Shown: one piece after another, positions 26,395-38,209 of the stretch | How the letters are laid out: each line of letters begins with the position of its first letter | How positions within the stretch are numbered: position 1 is the stretch's first letter | Origin: Laguncularia racemosa | Taxonomy: Eukaryota; Streptophyta; Magnoliopsida; Myrtales; Combretaceae | Direction of reading: 5' to 3' | Length of the DNA: 64,000 nucleotides | Assembly: GCA_037954665.1 (NCBI GenBank) | Contig: JBBMOL010000101.1 | Coordinates: 1,736,001 to 1,800,000 of the forward strand | Notes under the pieces: generated by a model | What the model was told of the DNA's origin: nothing | What the model saw: the letters and a program-made list of their open reading frames with translations, nothing else | Database searches by the model: none | Position numbers and translations under genes: made by a program

Positions 26395-27187
26395 AAAGAG
26401 CACTGGGGCTATTTGGATGTTAACATATGAAGTAACACATGATGCTTTAAATGACTATTTGCGGATGGTTGAAGGCACAATAATATGATGTGTCGATAAA
26501 TTTGTTTTAGTAATCATTACTTGTTTTATTGATGAGTATATATGTAAGTCTAATTATGCTAATATTGTTGCTGAGCAACATGGGCTTCCTGATACTATTA
26601 AGAAGCATTAATGATACACATTAGGAGTGCAAGAATTGTCCAATTGCATGGCAAGACATATATACTTGAGGAGATCATAATTCCCTAACAATCATGCTCG
26701 AAGTTGTTGCTTCATACAATACTTGGATATGACATGCATTTTTTGGTGTCTCCAGGTTTAAACAATGATATTAATGTGTTAGAATACTCACCCCTATTCG
26801 ATAATTTCATAGAAAAATATTACTCCATTAACTTACTAAACCATAAATGGTAGAAACTATGACAAAGGATATTATCTTGCAAAGTGTGTATATCCAAAGT
26901 GGATAGCATTTATCAAATCTATTTCTTACCTGTGTAGTCCATTATTTGCTAAGCACCATGAAGGATGTAGAAAGGATATTGAACAAACTCTTAGAATGCC
27001 ATAATATTGTTTTACTATAGTTCATAGGCCTTTAAATTTTTAGAATCAAGAGCTTATAGAGCAAATCACGATAACAAGTGTAATTTTACATATTATGATT
27101 GTTGAAGATGAATGGGATGATTGCAATTTCAATTCTTAAGTTTTAGATTATGAATTAAGAGACATTAGTTATCCGACATATCTTCTG
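26395..27187 (+). pseudogene. PIF/Harbinger transposase pseudogene
   Basis: PIF/Harbinger elements are cut-and-paste DNA transposons with a DDE transposase. Family signatures appear in order on the plus strand. 'WMLTYEVTHDALNDYLRM' lies near 26410. The first catalytic Asp region reads 'DTH' (family DCMHW), followed by KNCPIAW near 26640. Next comes 'EVVASYNTWI' then 'HAFFG', 'LNNDINVLEYSPLFDN' (second Asp), 'KGYYLAKCVYPKW', 'LFAKHHEGCRKDIE' (third acidic residue, Glu) and the C-terminal 'IVEDEWDDCN'. Several in-frame stops (including tgg to tga or tag changes) and at least one small deletion break it. I found neither inverted ends nor the companion Myb-like ORF2. Confidence 0.9.
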
Positions 27188-28615
27188 CGATCATATTGTG
27201 AAGTATGCAACTTACATTCAAAACAATATTCAGCTTTATGATAGAATTAAACACCATTTGATACAAGCTAACCTAATTAAGCATGTGTGGTAGTAATCTG
27301 AACCTACTACATAATATTTAATAATTAAAAATACTCCATTTCTTTTTTTTCTTTTTTCTTTTTTCTTTTTTTTTTCACTAAATGTTGGTTATGTACTTCA
27401 ACTTGTATGGTTTTAAATTAAATTATTTTCTATCTAGTTTTGCCCATGAGTAATGATATTATATTATTGTAATTACTTTTGTAAAAAGAATAGTATAATT
27501 TATATCTTATAAATCATTCTTTTATAATAATAAATAAACAATTTTTACTATTATATGTAATGAAAATAAATTAATTCTTCATATTTCAATAATCTTGAAT
27601 AAATATTTGAAGTATTGGTCTGAAAAGTAATGATAACATTGAATTAATAAAAATTTAAAAATTTTGCTAAATAATTTTCTTGAGAGAGAGAGAGTTATTA
27701 CCTATACATACAAGTCACCCTTCACTATAGTAATATTCTTCTACCTCTTCTGACCTTGCTTAAGTAAAGGATGTAACTAAAAGAAATTTTCTTAACAACT
27801 TCCATGCACGATAGCACAAGGGTAACACTCTAAATGACTCTCTAAGTAACTCACTGATAAAGATGCTTTTATAATTTGTGATATTTATTGTCATAATTTG
27901 AAATGGCCAAGAAATGTAAATTAGACAATAAACATTTTTTGATCACATACATCTATTCATATTATATCGATTTACATTTTTTTTATTGGCATCATGTTAA
28001 TATAGGGGAAAAAATAGAGTATTTGACTAATAATAAGTATTTTTATTTATTTAATTTTTCGTCTTTAGTGGCTCTTGTTGGAAATTTTATAAGGCTAGAG
28101 CAACAAATTTCACAGACATAAACTTGGGAAAAGGGCTAGTTCAACCTATTGAACTACTTGGTATTGACCTAGTGGTTTAGAGCCCATGAATCGAGTTAAT
28201 GGTTCAAGGCTAGTGAATTAGCCTTTATAGTTGATTTAAAACCAACAGTGACTCATCAACTAAAGGTGTGTTATGATGGGTCATGGCCACAAACTCGCCG
28301 ACTCAACATGTCTTGACCTACGAAACATTAAAAAGAAAAAAGAAAGAAAGCAAACCAATGTAAATTCAAAATGGAAAAGAAAAAAAAAAGGATGAGAGTG
28401 AGAAAATGAAGATAGGAAGTATGGTGGGGACATGACAAGATGTGACCTTAGTTATAGTAGAAAAATCAAAAAGCAAAAAGGCAAGAAGAGAGAGAGAGAG
28501 AGAGAGAGAGAGATGAGACAATTAAGAGTATTAATAGACCGATTACTATCATTAGATAATAGTAAAATTGAAATTTGAAAAGCTAGGGAGTATGAGAGAA
28601 ATCAGTGTATGTTTG
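27188..28615. other. AT-rich DNA, no gene seen
   Basis: It holds poly-T/CTTT runs near 27340-27375, a GA run at about 28488-28512, and a 72-codon chance frame at 27903-28121. It may include noncoding ends of the Harbinger element, but none was defined. Confidence 0.4.
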
Positions 28616-29909
28616 TGTTGAGTTTGTCCCAATTATGTTTTGATGATAATAAAACATTATGTTAAATTTACTAATAAATTTATTTAGTGTGCACCTAAGA
28701 TTATGAAATAATTATTATAAACTTAAGTCATGGTAAGTAGTGGTGCAATAGCTAATAAAAGTCGAAAGTTTCATGGCATAATAACTAATAAAGGTTAGAA
28801 GCTTCATAGGAAAAGCAAAAGCAAGCTAAGTTAAAATAAGTTGGAAATCAAAAGTTTAGTCAATACAAGTTTTAGAAGCAGTCGTAAGCCCTATAAAGGA
28901 AAAATGCAAAAGCATACTTATTATTGGAAGTTAGAAGTAAATATGAAATTTAGTCAAAAGCATAGAACAAAAGAAATATATTTACATAATTGAAGAGCCG
29001 GAGTTAGATGTATTTAGGTAATACATTTAACTAAACAAAGTTTCAATGGGTGTTCCACCTTTGTTAAGATATTGAGAATTACATAATTCAAGGAAATAAC
29101 ATTGAAAAGCTTCATAATGCATTACACATGCAATGAAAATATTAATATGGAAGCAAATATGTAAAATGTTTTATTATGAAATCATGTAATGGACAAATAT
29201 TTTAACGAAAATGAGAAAATATAAAGATATATTCTTAATTGAGGCATAACGAAGATCATAAAGAAAAGGAAGGCTCAACTAACAAATTATTTATTCACAA
29301 TGGTTACTTCCATTTTGAAGACTTGAAAAATGGCTATTTAAGGAGCTATATAGGATAAAAGAAGAGATGGGGAGACATAAGAATATATTACCAAACGACA
29401 TTGTGCAATAGAGTCTATATTATTTTACTAGAATATTGCGCTAAAATTGTGAGGAAATGTTTATTATGATCCTCGAGTGAATTAGTATTTCTTAAGAGGA
29501 TTGTGAGGGCAGTTTTGTAGAACTACACATTGTTAGGTGGGGAGTATGAGGTAAGGCATAATCGATTATAATATGCGGGTTTGTGTGATTTTAGGGTAGG
29601 AGTTTTAATGTAGAGTAAATCAGTGTTTGTACCCTTTGTTAATCTCTCAAATAGTGGAATATGATGGTGTGGAAAATCGAATCCTTAACTATGGTTTGGA
29701 AGAGTCATAAGGAGGCATAATCTTCTTATCCCTATTCTTTTTTTTTTCCAATTTATTTATTGTTATATTGCTTTCACATGCTAATCCGTGATAACCTTTT
29801 GATAAGTTTGTTATAAGTGTCATTGTTGAATAAAAGAAGAAGAAGAAGAAGAAAGAAAAGAAATTGCAACAATCAATTTAACCCCCTCTCTTAATTACTA
29901 ATTGGAACA
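28616..29909 (+). mobile_element. LTR-like segment, probably Ty1/copia type
   Basis: It begins TGTTGAGTTTGTCCCAATTA and ends with a GAA microsatellite, then 'caatttaaccccctctc' and '...ggaaca'. That is the layout of the ends of several plant copia LTRs. No primer-binding site or coding region adjoins it, and the five bases on either side do not match. If real it is a solo or truncated LTR; identification rests on general resemblance. Confidence 0.35.
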
Positions 29910-30421
29910 ACCCTTTGAAAAAAAATGAAGCACATAATAGTAGTGGGTTTGTTAAAGCAATAAAAGTAGATACATAGAGGAAGATAAATGAAACGTGTGA
30001 TATATTCTAAGTTGAACTCTTTTTTTTTTTCTGTAGGTGAACATTTGACCATTTGTTATATATTTTTCCTATAGCATCTACTTCACCACTTCATTTTTCT
30101 CTTACTCTCACTTTGTTAATTGTCTTCTATGTTTCCATGAATGTACTACAACATTCTCTCAAGTTTACAAGTTAATTGTACACTTTTTTACTATAGAAGC
30201 CAGTAACATACTTTTAGCACTATTTGATGTGTGGTTCAACCCCTTTTCTTCAGTGATGTGTTAATGAAATGGATTTAAAGTGGTTACAATATTATAATAA
30301 ATTCTATCAGTTTATTTTTGTTGTTGTAACATGAGAAATTCAACGAGTAACTGATATAATTAATGAGTTATTTTCTAATTTTTTGTCACTTATATGGTAA
30401 CTAAATTTCAGCCAGTCCCTT
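29910..30421. other. Intergenic DNA between two LTR-like segments
   Basis: AT-rich, with poly-T at 30019-30029. No gene is seen. It ends with CCCTT (30417-30421), the left target-site copy of the Ty3/gypsy element. Confidence 0.45.
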
Positions 30422-32430
30422 TGTAAATACTCATATATCATCTTATATATATGCGTGTATTTTATATTATTATAAAAATCTACCAAGGAAGAAATGGTAA
30501 ATAGAATATATAGATGGGGGTAGTTTGGTCAATTTGCGGCTTAAGTATATAAGCCCTTTTATGACCTAGGGTTTTTTTTTTTCTATAGTGCACACCTAGA
30601 GACTCTTATAGAATCCTAATGACATTCTAAAGAAAAACAATCTCAAGGAATGGGCCCATTTAACCAGGTAAGGATTTCAATAAATAGATACATATGTATG
30701 CTTGTGAATTCATAGCATTAAGATAGTTTAACAATGTGTGATCAGAAATCAAGAATTGAAGTGAGAAGTGAGGTGAAAAGTACACAGGAATGAACAACCC
30801 AAGAAGCTAGATCGCAATCTACAATGAGTGAATACCTAAAATCCCTTGTAATATAATAAGAATAGCATCATTTGGAGTAAATTTGACATGTTTATTTAGA
30901 AAATTAGGTTAGAGTTAGAAAGAACAAGGACTTTTGAATTGAAAAAAGAGAGTTCGTGATGAACAATAAGATACACAACCTCCTAACACGATTGTATCAT
31001 ATTCCGTGTTAAAACCCAGAACATTCAGAAAGGTACATGGCCTCCTAACACGGCCATGTCGTGTCTCATATTGAAACCTAGACCATGTAGAGAGATACAC
31101 GACCTCTCAACACGATCGTGTCTTATCCCGTGTCGAACTCAGACTGCACAGAAAGATACACGGTCTCTCAATATGGCCGTCTCTCTCCCCGTGTCAAACT
31201 ATAAAATAAATAGAAATTTACATGGCCTCTGGCACAGCTGTATACTATCTCATGTTCACCTATATAACCTCCAGCATGGCCATGTTGAGTTGAAATATGT
31301 TCATTTCATTTTAATGTGTAGAGATAAAATTCTAAGATCATGTAATTTAAATCATGTATAGGTTTGGAGGATCTGTGAACTTATAAAAGTGTAAGGAAAA
31401 TCAAGATTTTTAAAGTCAGGTATGTATATACCATATATGTTTTTTGTGCTTGTTAGTTAGAAATGCATGTGAACTAATAATGTTGAATTATGAATGAGAT
31501 TGTTTGTGCATGTGATTGTGAATTGCTAGGCTCAAGAAATTGAGTGTGAGCTAGTGTTCTCAGTGTAGCACCTCGATGATCAGTATGTGACGTTGTCCTT
31601 AGTGGAGTCGTGTATCGAAATGATTCGAACCATATGTGGAAGGATGTTATATGTGAATATGGAAGGTTGTTGCATGAGATGTAAAAGAACTTATGCATTC
31701 ATGAACATTGAGAAATACTCATTGTCATACATATTATTATTTATGTATGGAAAATAGACTCATAGACAAAGGGTAACACACTTTGTCATATAAATATGTA
31801 CATATATATTGTTTGTGGAAGGGTTGTGTAGTTATGTATAAGGATGTATGATTTTTCTGGTGATGGAACTATGTGCTGGCTAAATGTTGTGAAAGATAAA
31901 TAAAATTATGTATGAATGTTATGTTGCATCATGTATGTGTTATTGCTTCTATCATGGCATGCGTATGTGTTTGTAGGTATACATAATGCAGGGCACTAGC
32001 TCACCCTTCATGGAAATCCTTTTTTAGTTGCAAGTGCCACAAATGAAATTGTAGGGTATGATAAGAACCTAGTGGAGACAAATCAAAATCCAGATAATGA
32101 AGAGAATATAGAATATATCTACTATGATGAATAGTAGGTAAAGGTTTAAAAGGATGGTAATAGTTGCGATTATTAATGAATTTAAGATTATAGTAGTATT
32201 TCAATAGTTGAAAGCTTCCATTGTAATAAGTTAAAGAGATTTGGTTATGATGTACTTTTAGGGATAGACATCTTTATAAGACTCTTGTCTATGGACAAAA
32301 TTTTTTATTATTCATTATCATAGGTATGTGAATGTAAGTATTGGAGAATTTAAGTATCTAAGCCTTTAAATATCTTCATTTAGTGAAGGCACGTGGTGGG
32401 TCATAGCGTTATTGAGTTTTAAGCGTTACG
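30422..32430 (+). repeat. 5' LTR of the Ty3/gypsy element
   Basis: It starts TGTAAATACT and ends GCGTTACG, where the 3' LTR ends GCGTTACA; the last base has mutated. Long stretches align with 38210-40162, for example 'gtttggtcaattt' and 'aagtatataagccctttt'. It contains an internal minisatellite at about 30966-31290. Confidence 0.93.
30966..31290. repeat. Minisatellite of about 62 bp inside the LTR, with palindromic CACGG/CCGTG core
   Basis: Four to five degenerate units each read roughly 'agatacacgacctc', then 'aacacg..cgtgtc', then a CCGTG-containing phrase, then 'aaac...agac...cagaa'. The core is a near-palindrome (acacggccatgt, acacgatcgtgt). The same array, further degraded, is at 38760-39075 in the 3' LTR, so it was part of the element before insertion. 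Confidence 0.75.
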
Positions 32431-32432
32431 AC

Positions 32433-32450
32433 TTAGTTAGTATTAGAGCA
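32433..32450 (+). promoter_or_regulatory. Primer-binding site
   Basis: Directly after the 5' LTR is 'ttagttagtattagagca', a mutated form of TTGGTATCAGAGCA, the complement of the 3' end of initiator methionine tRNA. This is where minus-strand synthesis starts in most plant LTR elements. Confidence 0.75.
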
Positions 32451-32705
32451 TAAGTTGATGATCCCTAGGAACTTAGGTTTTAATAAAAAGAATATAGGTT
32501 TGTGATCTTTAAAGCCTAGGTTGATGGATAGTCCTTAGAATTAAGATGAAGATATGTAATAAGAGTTGTTAGAAAATGGGAGTAATATTATTGATTAGTG
32601 AACCCCTTCGATAATATTCAAAATGTTAATTTTAAATATTATAGGCATTAAGGAATGTAGATATATTGTTATATCATTCATCACTATTATATTTTATTTT
32701 GTAAA

Positions 32706-33835
32706 ATGCTTAAGATAATTTTGGGACCAAGATTATCCTCAAGAGCTAGAGGTGATACTCTTGATAACAGAATGCCACCTAGACCTCCTCAACATGGACA
32801 TAAAGGAAATGAAGTTATGCTGCATAGTTAAGGCTATTAATACTCTAGTTGGAGTGGTGACACAACAATGGCAACAACATACAAGAGATGTAAGTGCTGA
32901 AATGAGACAAGCCCAAATGATAAGGGAGATTAAAGAGAGGCCAGTTGGAGAAGTAGGTCTGGATCATTTTGTTAGAATGGTCAAAGAATTTAAGCCTATG
33001 GTTGGTGATCCACTGGAGGCTGAGTAGTGGGTTAATAAGTTAAAGAAGACCTTTGAAGCACCGGAAACACCTAAAGATAAGATAGTGAAATATGTAGTAC
33101 ACCTATTGAGGGGCTCGACTTCTAAATGGTGGTCGAGTGCTTTTAGACTCATTGTGGGAGTGATTACATGGGGTAGGTTTAAGGAGATGCTATATCAGTA
33201 GTATTTCTCGAGTACCGTTAGAAAAAGAATGCAGGCAGCATATTATAATTGCTATCAGAGGAAAACATCCATTGATGACTATGAGACGGAACTCAACCAT
33301 TTAATGAAATTCATGCCACTTGCCTTCAAAGTGAGAATTAATGGCTCATCAATTTGTGTTGGGGCTAGAACCTACCCAACAGCATGAAGTGGTTGCCTTC
33401 TAACAAAAAAGTTATTATGAAGCTGTGAACAAAGTCAAACTCTTATAATAGAGTCACAAAAGAACTGACAAGATGAGGACTTTAGAAACTAGAATGGTAC
33501 TGGGAAACAGACCTAGCAGGGTGTTACAATTCAAGAGAAGCATAAGAGACCTCACACAGTGTAGTCTAAACCCGTAGTCATTACAGCACCCTCCTCTCAG
33601 GTTAAGACCTCATACATTAGTCAAGGTAACACATGTAGAAGATACTATAAGCTACACGAGTTGAATGATTGCAAATGGCTAGAAGGTGCCTGTTTTTCAT
33701 GTGGGAAAACAGGATATAGTAGCAAAACTTATTGGGAGAGATCAATATCCTTGACATTCTGTTTCTCATGCAAATAGAGGGGTCATAGAATGGTGGATTG
33801 CCCAAATAATAAAGGATAGAATGCATAGCTAACAC
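32706..33835 (+). pseudogene. Ty3/gypsy gag pseudogene
   Basis: Gag forms the particle and binds element RNA. An ATG at 32706 is followed by a degenerate leader. The typical core is visible: 'LDHFVRMVKEFKPMVGDPLEAE' near 32960, then 'LRGSTSKWWSS' and 'YFSSTVRKRMQ' near 33100-33230. Two CCHC-type knuckles follow, one reading CFSCGKTGYS (near 33690) and one CFSCK*RGHRMVDCP (near 33760-33805), the second with an internal stop. Multiple stops and shifts occur, so it is nonfunctional. Confidence 0.85.
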
Positions 33836-33947
33836 CAATAGGAAGAACTCAGACTAGTAACAATGGTCGTAGACCTCACAAGTAGGACCATGACAGAGAC
33901 TAGCACAAGTATTTATGCTATAGAGGTAGGACACTCTAGATACAAAG

Positions 33948-34343
33948 ACTTTGGCAGGTATGCTATTGGTAAACTCTGCTGAAGCATATGTATTATTTGA
34001 TATTGGTACATCACATTCATGTATATCTGATGTATTTAGAAGTAAATATGATGTATGTACCGAAATGTTGAATGTTGTATTGAGTTCGAGTACACCTATG
34101 GGTATTGGTAAGGGATTAAATAAAATATGTAAAAAGGTCTATATAGAGGTGCAGGGTAGAGTATTGCTTGTAGATCTTCTAGTGTTAGACATGACTAATT
34201 GTGATGTAATTATAGGAATGGATTGGTTGATTGGACATCATGCAATAATAGATTGTCATGATATGACCATCCATTCAAACAAATTAGAAGGAGAACAATT
34301 TAGTTTTAAATTGGAAACACATAAGCCAACATATGAATTGTAG
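33948..34343 (+). pseudogene. Ty3/gypsy aspartic protease domain
   Basis: This 130-codon open stretch is the best preserved part of the element. The active-site segment reads LFDIGTSHSCIS, where the family has LFDSGASHSFIS; the catalytic Asp is kept but the next residue (Ser to Ile) is changed. The distal part, LVDLLVLDMTNCDVIIGMDW, matches the family's conserved ILGMDWL block. It precedes RT in order, as expected for a Ty3-type polyprotein. It is counted as a pseudogene because its polyprotein is broken on both sides. Confidence 0.85.
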
Positions 34344-34352
34344 GGTAAAAGT

Positions 34353-35720
34353 ATGATGGCATCAATAGTAGTTAAGGTTGAAGATGTGATGAAAATTGAG
34401 AGAGTAAGGGTAGTGAAGGAGTTTATGGGAGTATTTCTAGATGATTTGCTAGGTTTATCCCTAATTGTGGAGATTGAGTTTAGCATAGATATAGTGCTTG
34501 GTACGGCTCCCATATCAAAAGCTCTATACCGTTGGATACCTATAGAGTTAAAAGAATTGAAGGATTAAGTACAAGAACTACTGGATGAGAAGTTCATCAA
34601 ACCAAGTGTCTCGCCTTAAGGTGCACCTATATTGTCTGTAAAGAAGAAAGATAACATCATGTGATTGTATATAGATTACCAAGAGTTAAATAAGGTCACC
34701 ACTAAAAATAAGTGCCCTCTTAAGGATTGATGTCTTGTTTGATTAGTTGTAAGGAGCTCAAGTTTTCTCAAAAATAGACTTGAGATCTGAGTACCATTAA
34801 TTGAGAATTAAGAGACATCTAGAAGACCACATTCAAAACTAGATATGAGCATTATGAGTTCCAAGTAATGTCGTTTGGACTTACAAATTCACCTGTAGCC
34901 TTTATGGACTTAATGAATAGAATATTCAAGGAATATTTGGATAGTATCATAGATGACATTCTAATATGCTCCAGGAGTGATGAAGATCATGAGTAGCACT
35001 AAAGGGTAGTATTGAGTAGATTATAAGCAGAGAAGTTATATGCTAAATTTAAGAAGTGTGAATTATAACTAAAGTAGGTAACCTTTTTGAGACATGTGAT
35101 TAGTAAAGACACGTTAGCTATAGATCCTAAGAAGATCAAGGCTATGAATGAATGGCCCAGGTTGAAGATTATAATAGAAATTAGAAGTTTCTTGAGGTTA
35201 GCTATATTCTACAAAAGGTTTATAAAAGAATCCTCCCAACTGGCAACCCCTTTAACTAAGTTTATATGGGATGATCAATGTGGAGCAAGCTTCACAACAC
35301 TAAAAGAGAAATTGACTTGAACACCGGTACTTGCATTACTAGTCTGTGGTGAAGAATTTGTAGTGTATAGTGATGCTTCCATTTAAGGGCTTGGGTGTAT
35401 GTTCATGCAAAAGGAGAGAGTGATAGCATATGCCTCTAGACAATTGAAGCCCTATGAGAAGAACTATTTAACACATGATCTAGAATTAGCGGTGGTGATA
35501 TTTGCACTTAAATTACGGAGATACTAATTGTATGGAGAGAAGTGCAAAGTATTCATAGATCATAAGAGCCTTAAGTACCTCTTTACTTAGAAAGAGCTAA
35601 ATATGAGGCAAAGACGTTGGCTAAAATTGATAAAGGACTACAATTTAGACATTCAGTACCATCCTAGGAAGGCAAACATAGTTGCTGATACACTTAATAG
35701 GAAGAAGCATAGTAATTTGG
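34353..35720 (+). pseudogene. Ty3/gypsy reverse transcriptase and RNase H
   Basis: RT blocks in order: 'ELLDEKFIKPSVSP', 'APILSVKKKD', 'LYIDYQELNKVTTKNK', 'FSKIDLRSEYH', the active-site block IDDIL near 34950 (both Asp kept), 'LYAKFKKCEL', 'ISKDTLAIDPKKIKAM' and 'EIRSFLRLAIFYKRFI'. RNase H follows with YSDAS, HDLELAVVIFAL, IDHKSLKYL and VADTLNRKK, so the acidic residues survive. Reading frame changes and many stops (often where the family has Gln, Trp or Arg) separate these blocks. Confidence 0.9.
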
Positions 35721-35799
35721 CTACTTTAATCACAACTTAGAAGAAAATATTGAAAGATATGCAAAAATTAAATTTGGAGATTGTGACTCAAGAGATCGG

Positions 35800-38180
35800 G
35801 GCTAGACGCTCCAGCTTACGAATCTAACCAGTATTAATAGATAAAATAAAAACTATATAAGTTGATGATATGGGGGTATAGGAGATTAAGAAAAAAAATG
35901 GAAGAGGGAAGAGTTGTAGAATTTAGTAAAGATGAAGAGAGAGTGTTAAGATACGGTCATAGGTTGTGTATGTTGAGTATAGATGAAATAAAAAATGAAA
36001 TACTCAAAAAGACGCATTATTCTAGTTACTCCATTAACCCAGAGAGTACCAAGATGTATAAAGATCTGAAGTGTAATTACTGGTGGAGGAACATGAAGAG
36101 AGCAATTACGGATTATGTATTGAAGTGCTTAACATGCCAATAGACAAAAATAAAACATCAAAGACCCACTGGGCGCTAGCATGTTATAACCTTTACCTAT
36201 ACTAGAGTGGAAATGGGGGTATGTGTTACCCAAATCTGTAGCTAAGTTGAACACTGTATGGTTGATTGTAGATCGACTTACAAAATCCGCTCACTTTATA
36301 CCTATAGGCACTATGTATTAACTTGAGAAGCTGGCACAAATTTACATAAAAGAGATTATGAGGTTACATGGGATACCGATATCTATAGTATCGGACAAAG
36401 ATAGCTAATTTGTAGGAAGATTTTGGAATAGTTTACACAGAGCTCTAAAGACAAAGTTACAGTTCAGTACGACTTTTTCACCCTTAGATGAATGGGCAGT
36501 CAAAATGAACTATTTAGATATTAGAGGATATGTTAAGAGCATGTACATGGGATTTTAATGGAAACTAGGATGAACACTTGCCCTTATTAGAATTTGCCTA
36601 CAACAATAGTTATTAAGCTACTGTCCAAATGGCTCCATATAAAGCACTATATGTGAGAAAGCGTTGGTTGCCTTTACACTGGGATGAAGTGGGTGAGAAA
36701 CAAGTATTAGGACCTGATTTGGTACAAAATGTAGTTGACAAAGTAAAGTTGATTAGGCAAATAATGTAATTAACCCAAAGCTTATGCGAATAAAAGGAGA
36801 TGCCCATTGGAGTTCCAAGTGGGAGATCATGTAATGCTGAAGATCTCATCTATAAAGAGAGTAATAAAGTTTGGACTTAAAGGGAAACCAAGCCCTAAAT
36901 ATGTGGGACCCTTTGAAGTCCTAGGGAGAATTATACCAATAGTATACAAACTAACATTGTCACCAAACCTAGTTAGGATATTGATGTGCCTAAAGGGGGG
37001 TCAAGCACAATCAACTAAAAAGGGATGAATTGTCAATGATCATCCATGCCACAAACAAAGGAAAGCCTCAAATTCCAAAAGAAAATCCAAAATATTGATG
37101 AAAAATCAAAAGGATATAAAGAACATCCGATGGCTATATTTCAATGATGAACAATAGAACATGAAATGAGATTCCAATTCAATTCGAATTACTCCAATTC
37201 TGAAATTTAGAACCCTAATTTCACAAGAACAAGAACAACATAAAAGTAACTAATTCCTCACCAGATATGACGCACTAGTTTGGAGTTAGGATCAACTTGT
37301 AATTTGTTGATATGACTCACAACAAATTCAAGTCCACTCGCCACAATTTCACTCTTGAAATTGATAAGAGCAAATGCTTGCAAGAGGCACTCTCTCACGG
37401 CACAAAGGGGGTGTTTTCTCAAATGTTCAAAAAAGCTCCCTAAAAAACCTAATTTGCAAGTATTTATACTTGCACCCTTTAGGGTTAAAATGACAAGAAA
37501 ATCACAACTATGCCACTATAAGGTGGCCGGTCCTAAAGGCAAAATTACAACCAAATAAAATGTCCCAAAAGCTTACAAAATAAATGGTTCAAACATAAAT
37601 TACAAATACAGAAAATAATCTTCAGCAAGCTAGCTTCATAATGGAATTCGTCGGCTCAACTCATCGCCGGTTCAGGTCGGTCCATAGATAACCCACAAGC
37701 TGAGTCTTAGTGAGTTTGTCCATTGCCTTGTGAAGCCAAATAAGCATACCTGTTGGAATATACAATTCATGAATAAGATAAAAGAGGTTAGATAATAATT
37801 AACTCCAAGGTTGATTAGCTCGAAATGGGCCCTCATCGCCAAGATTCGAAATCCATCAATTTTTGTCCTAATAATAGGTCTTGTCGGATTTTGATTCCCA
37901 TCAGATATACAATGTATTCCATGTTTCCATGCTTAGGAAATATGTACTTAATTTAGACCAAATTACCATATTGGAACCTCTGCAAGTGCAACCAAACCTC
38001 AGTATAGTAGAGAAAATTATTAGAATTATAGGCACTCAAGAGAAAGTTCTAAGAAGATGGGTTATCAAGTATGTGAAAGTGCAGTGGAGCAACTAAACAA
38101 AAAGAAAAGCAACCTGGGAGTTGGAAGAAGAGATGAAAAGAAGATATCTAAAGCTCTTCCATGATCCAGGTAAATTTTGA
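35800..38180 (+). pseudogene. Ty3/gypsy integrase, interrupted by a nested LTR
   Basis: The zinc-binding domain lies at 35940-36143 (YSSYSINPESTKMY... ending CLTCQ). In the core the first catalytic Asp is in IVDRLTKSAHFIP near 36270 and the second in SIVSDKDS near 36390. After that the frame decays. The C-terminal part at 36807-36981 (VGPFEVLG, YKLTLSPNLVRI) resumes at 37904 (IYNVFHVSMLRKYV) after a 922-bp insertion. The frame is continuous once the insertion and one target copy are set aside. The tail to about 38180 (EATWELE-like) fits the Tekay/Del group. Confidence 0.88.
36982..37903 (-). mobile_element. Nested solo LTR (922 bp) with perfect GATAT target duplication
   Basis: The insert begins TGATG and ends CATCA, a 5-bp terminal inverted repeat of the TG...CA type. 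GATAT flanks it exactly on both sides (36977-36981 and 37904-37908). No internal domain, primer-binding site or second LTR is inside, so it is a solo LTR left by recombination, or a very short element. A TATA-like TATAAATA occurs on the minus strand near 37460, which suggests minus orientation. It splits the integrase C-terminus of the host element, so it inserted later. Confidence 0.85.
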
Positions 38181-38196
38181 TGATGGAAATTTTTAT

Positions 38197-38209
38197 AAGA
38201 GGGGAAAAA
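38197..38209 (+). promoter_or_regulatory. Polypurine tract
   Basis: AAGAGGGGAAAAA lies directly before the TG of the 3' LTR. It is the primer site for plus-strand synthesis and fixes both the LTR start and the element's orientation. Confidence 0.9.

Noticed and set aside
28616..30421. Idea that the LTR-like segment at 28.6-29.9 kb and the Ty3/gypsy element at 30.4 kb are one element
   Set aside because: The Ty3/gypsy element has its own exact ends and target duplication at 30417-30422; the left segment differs in sequence.
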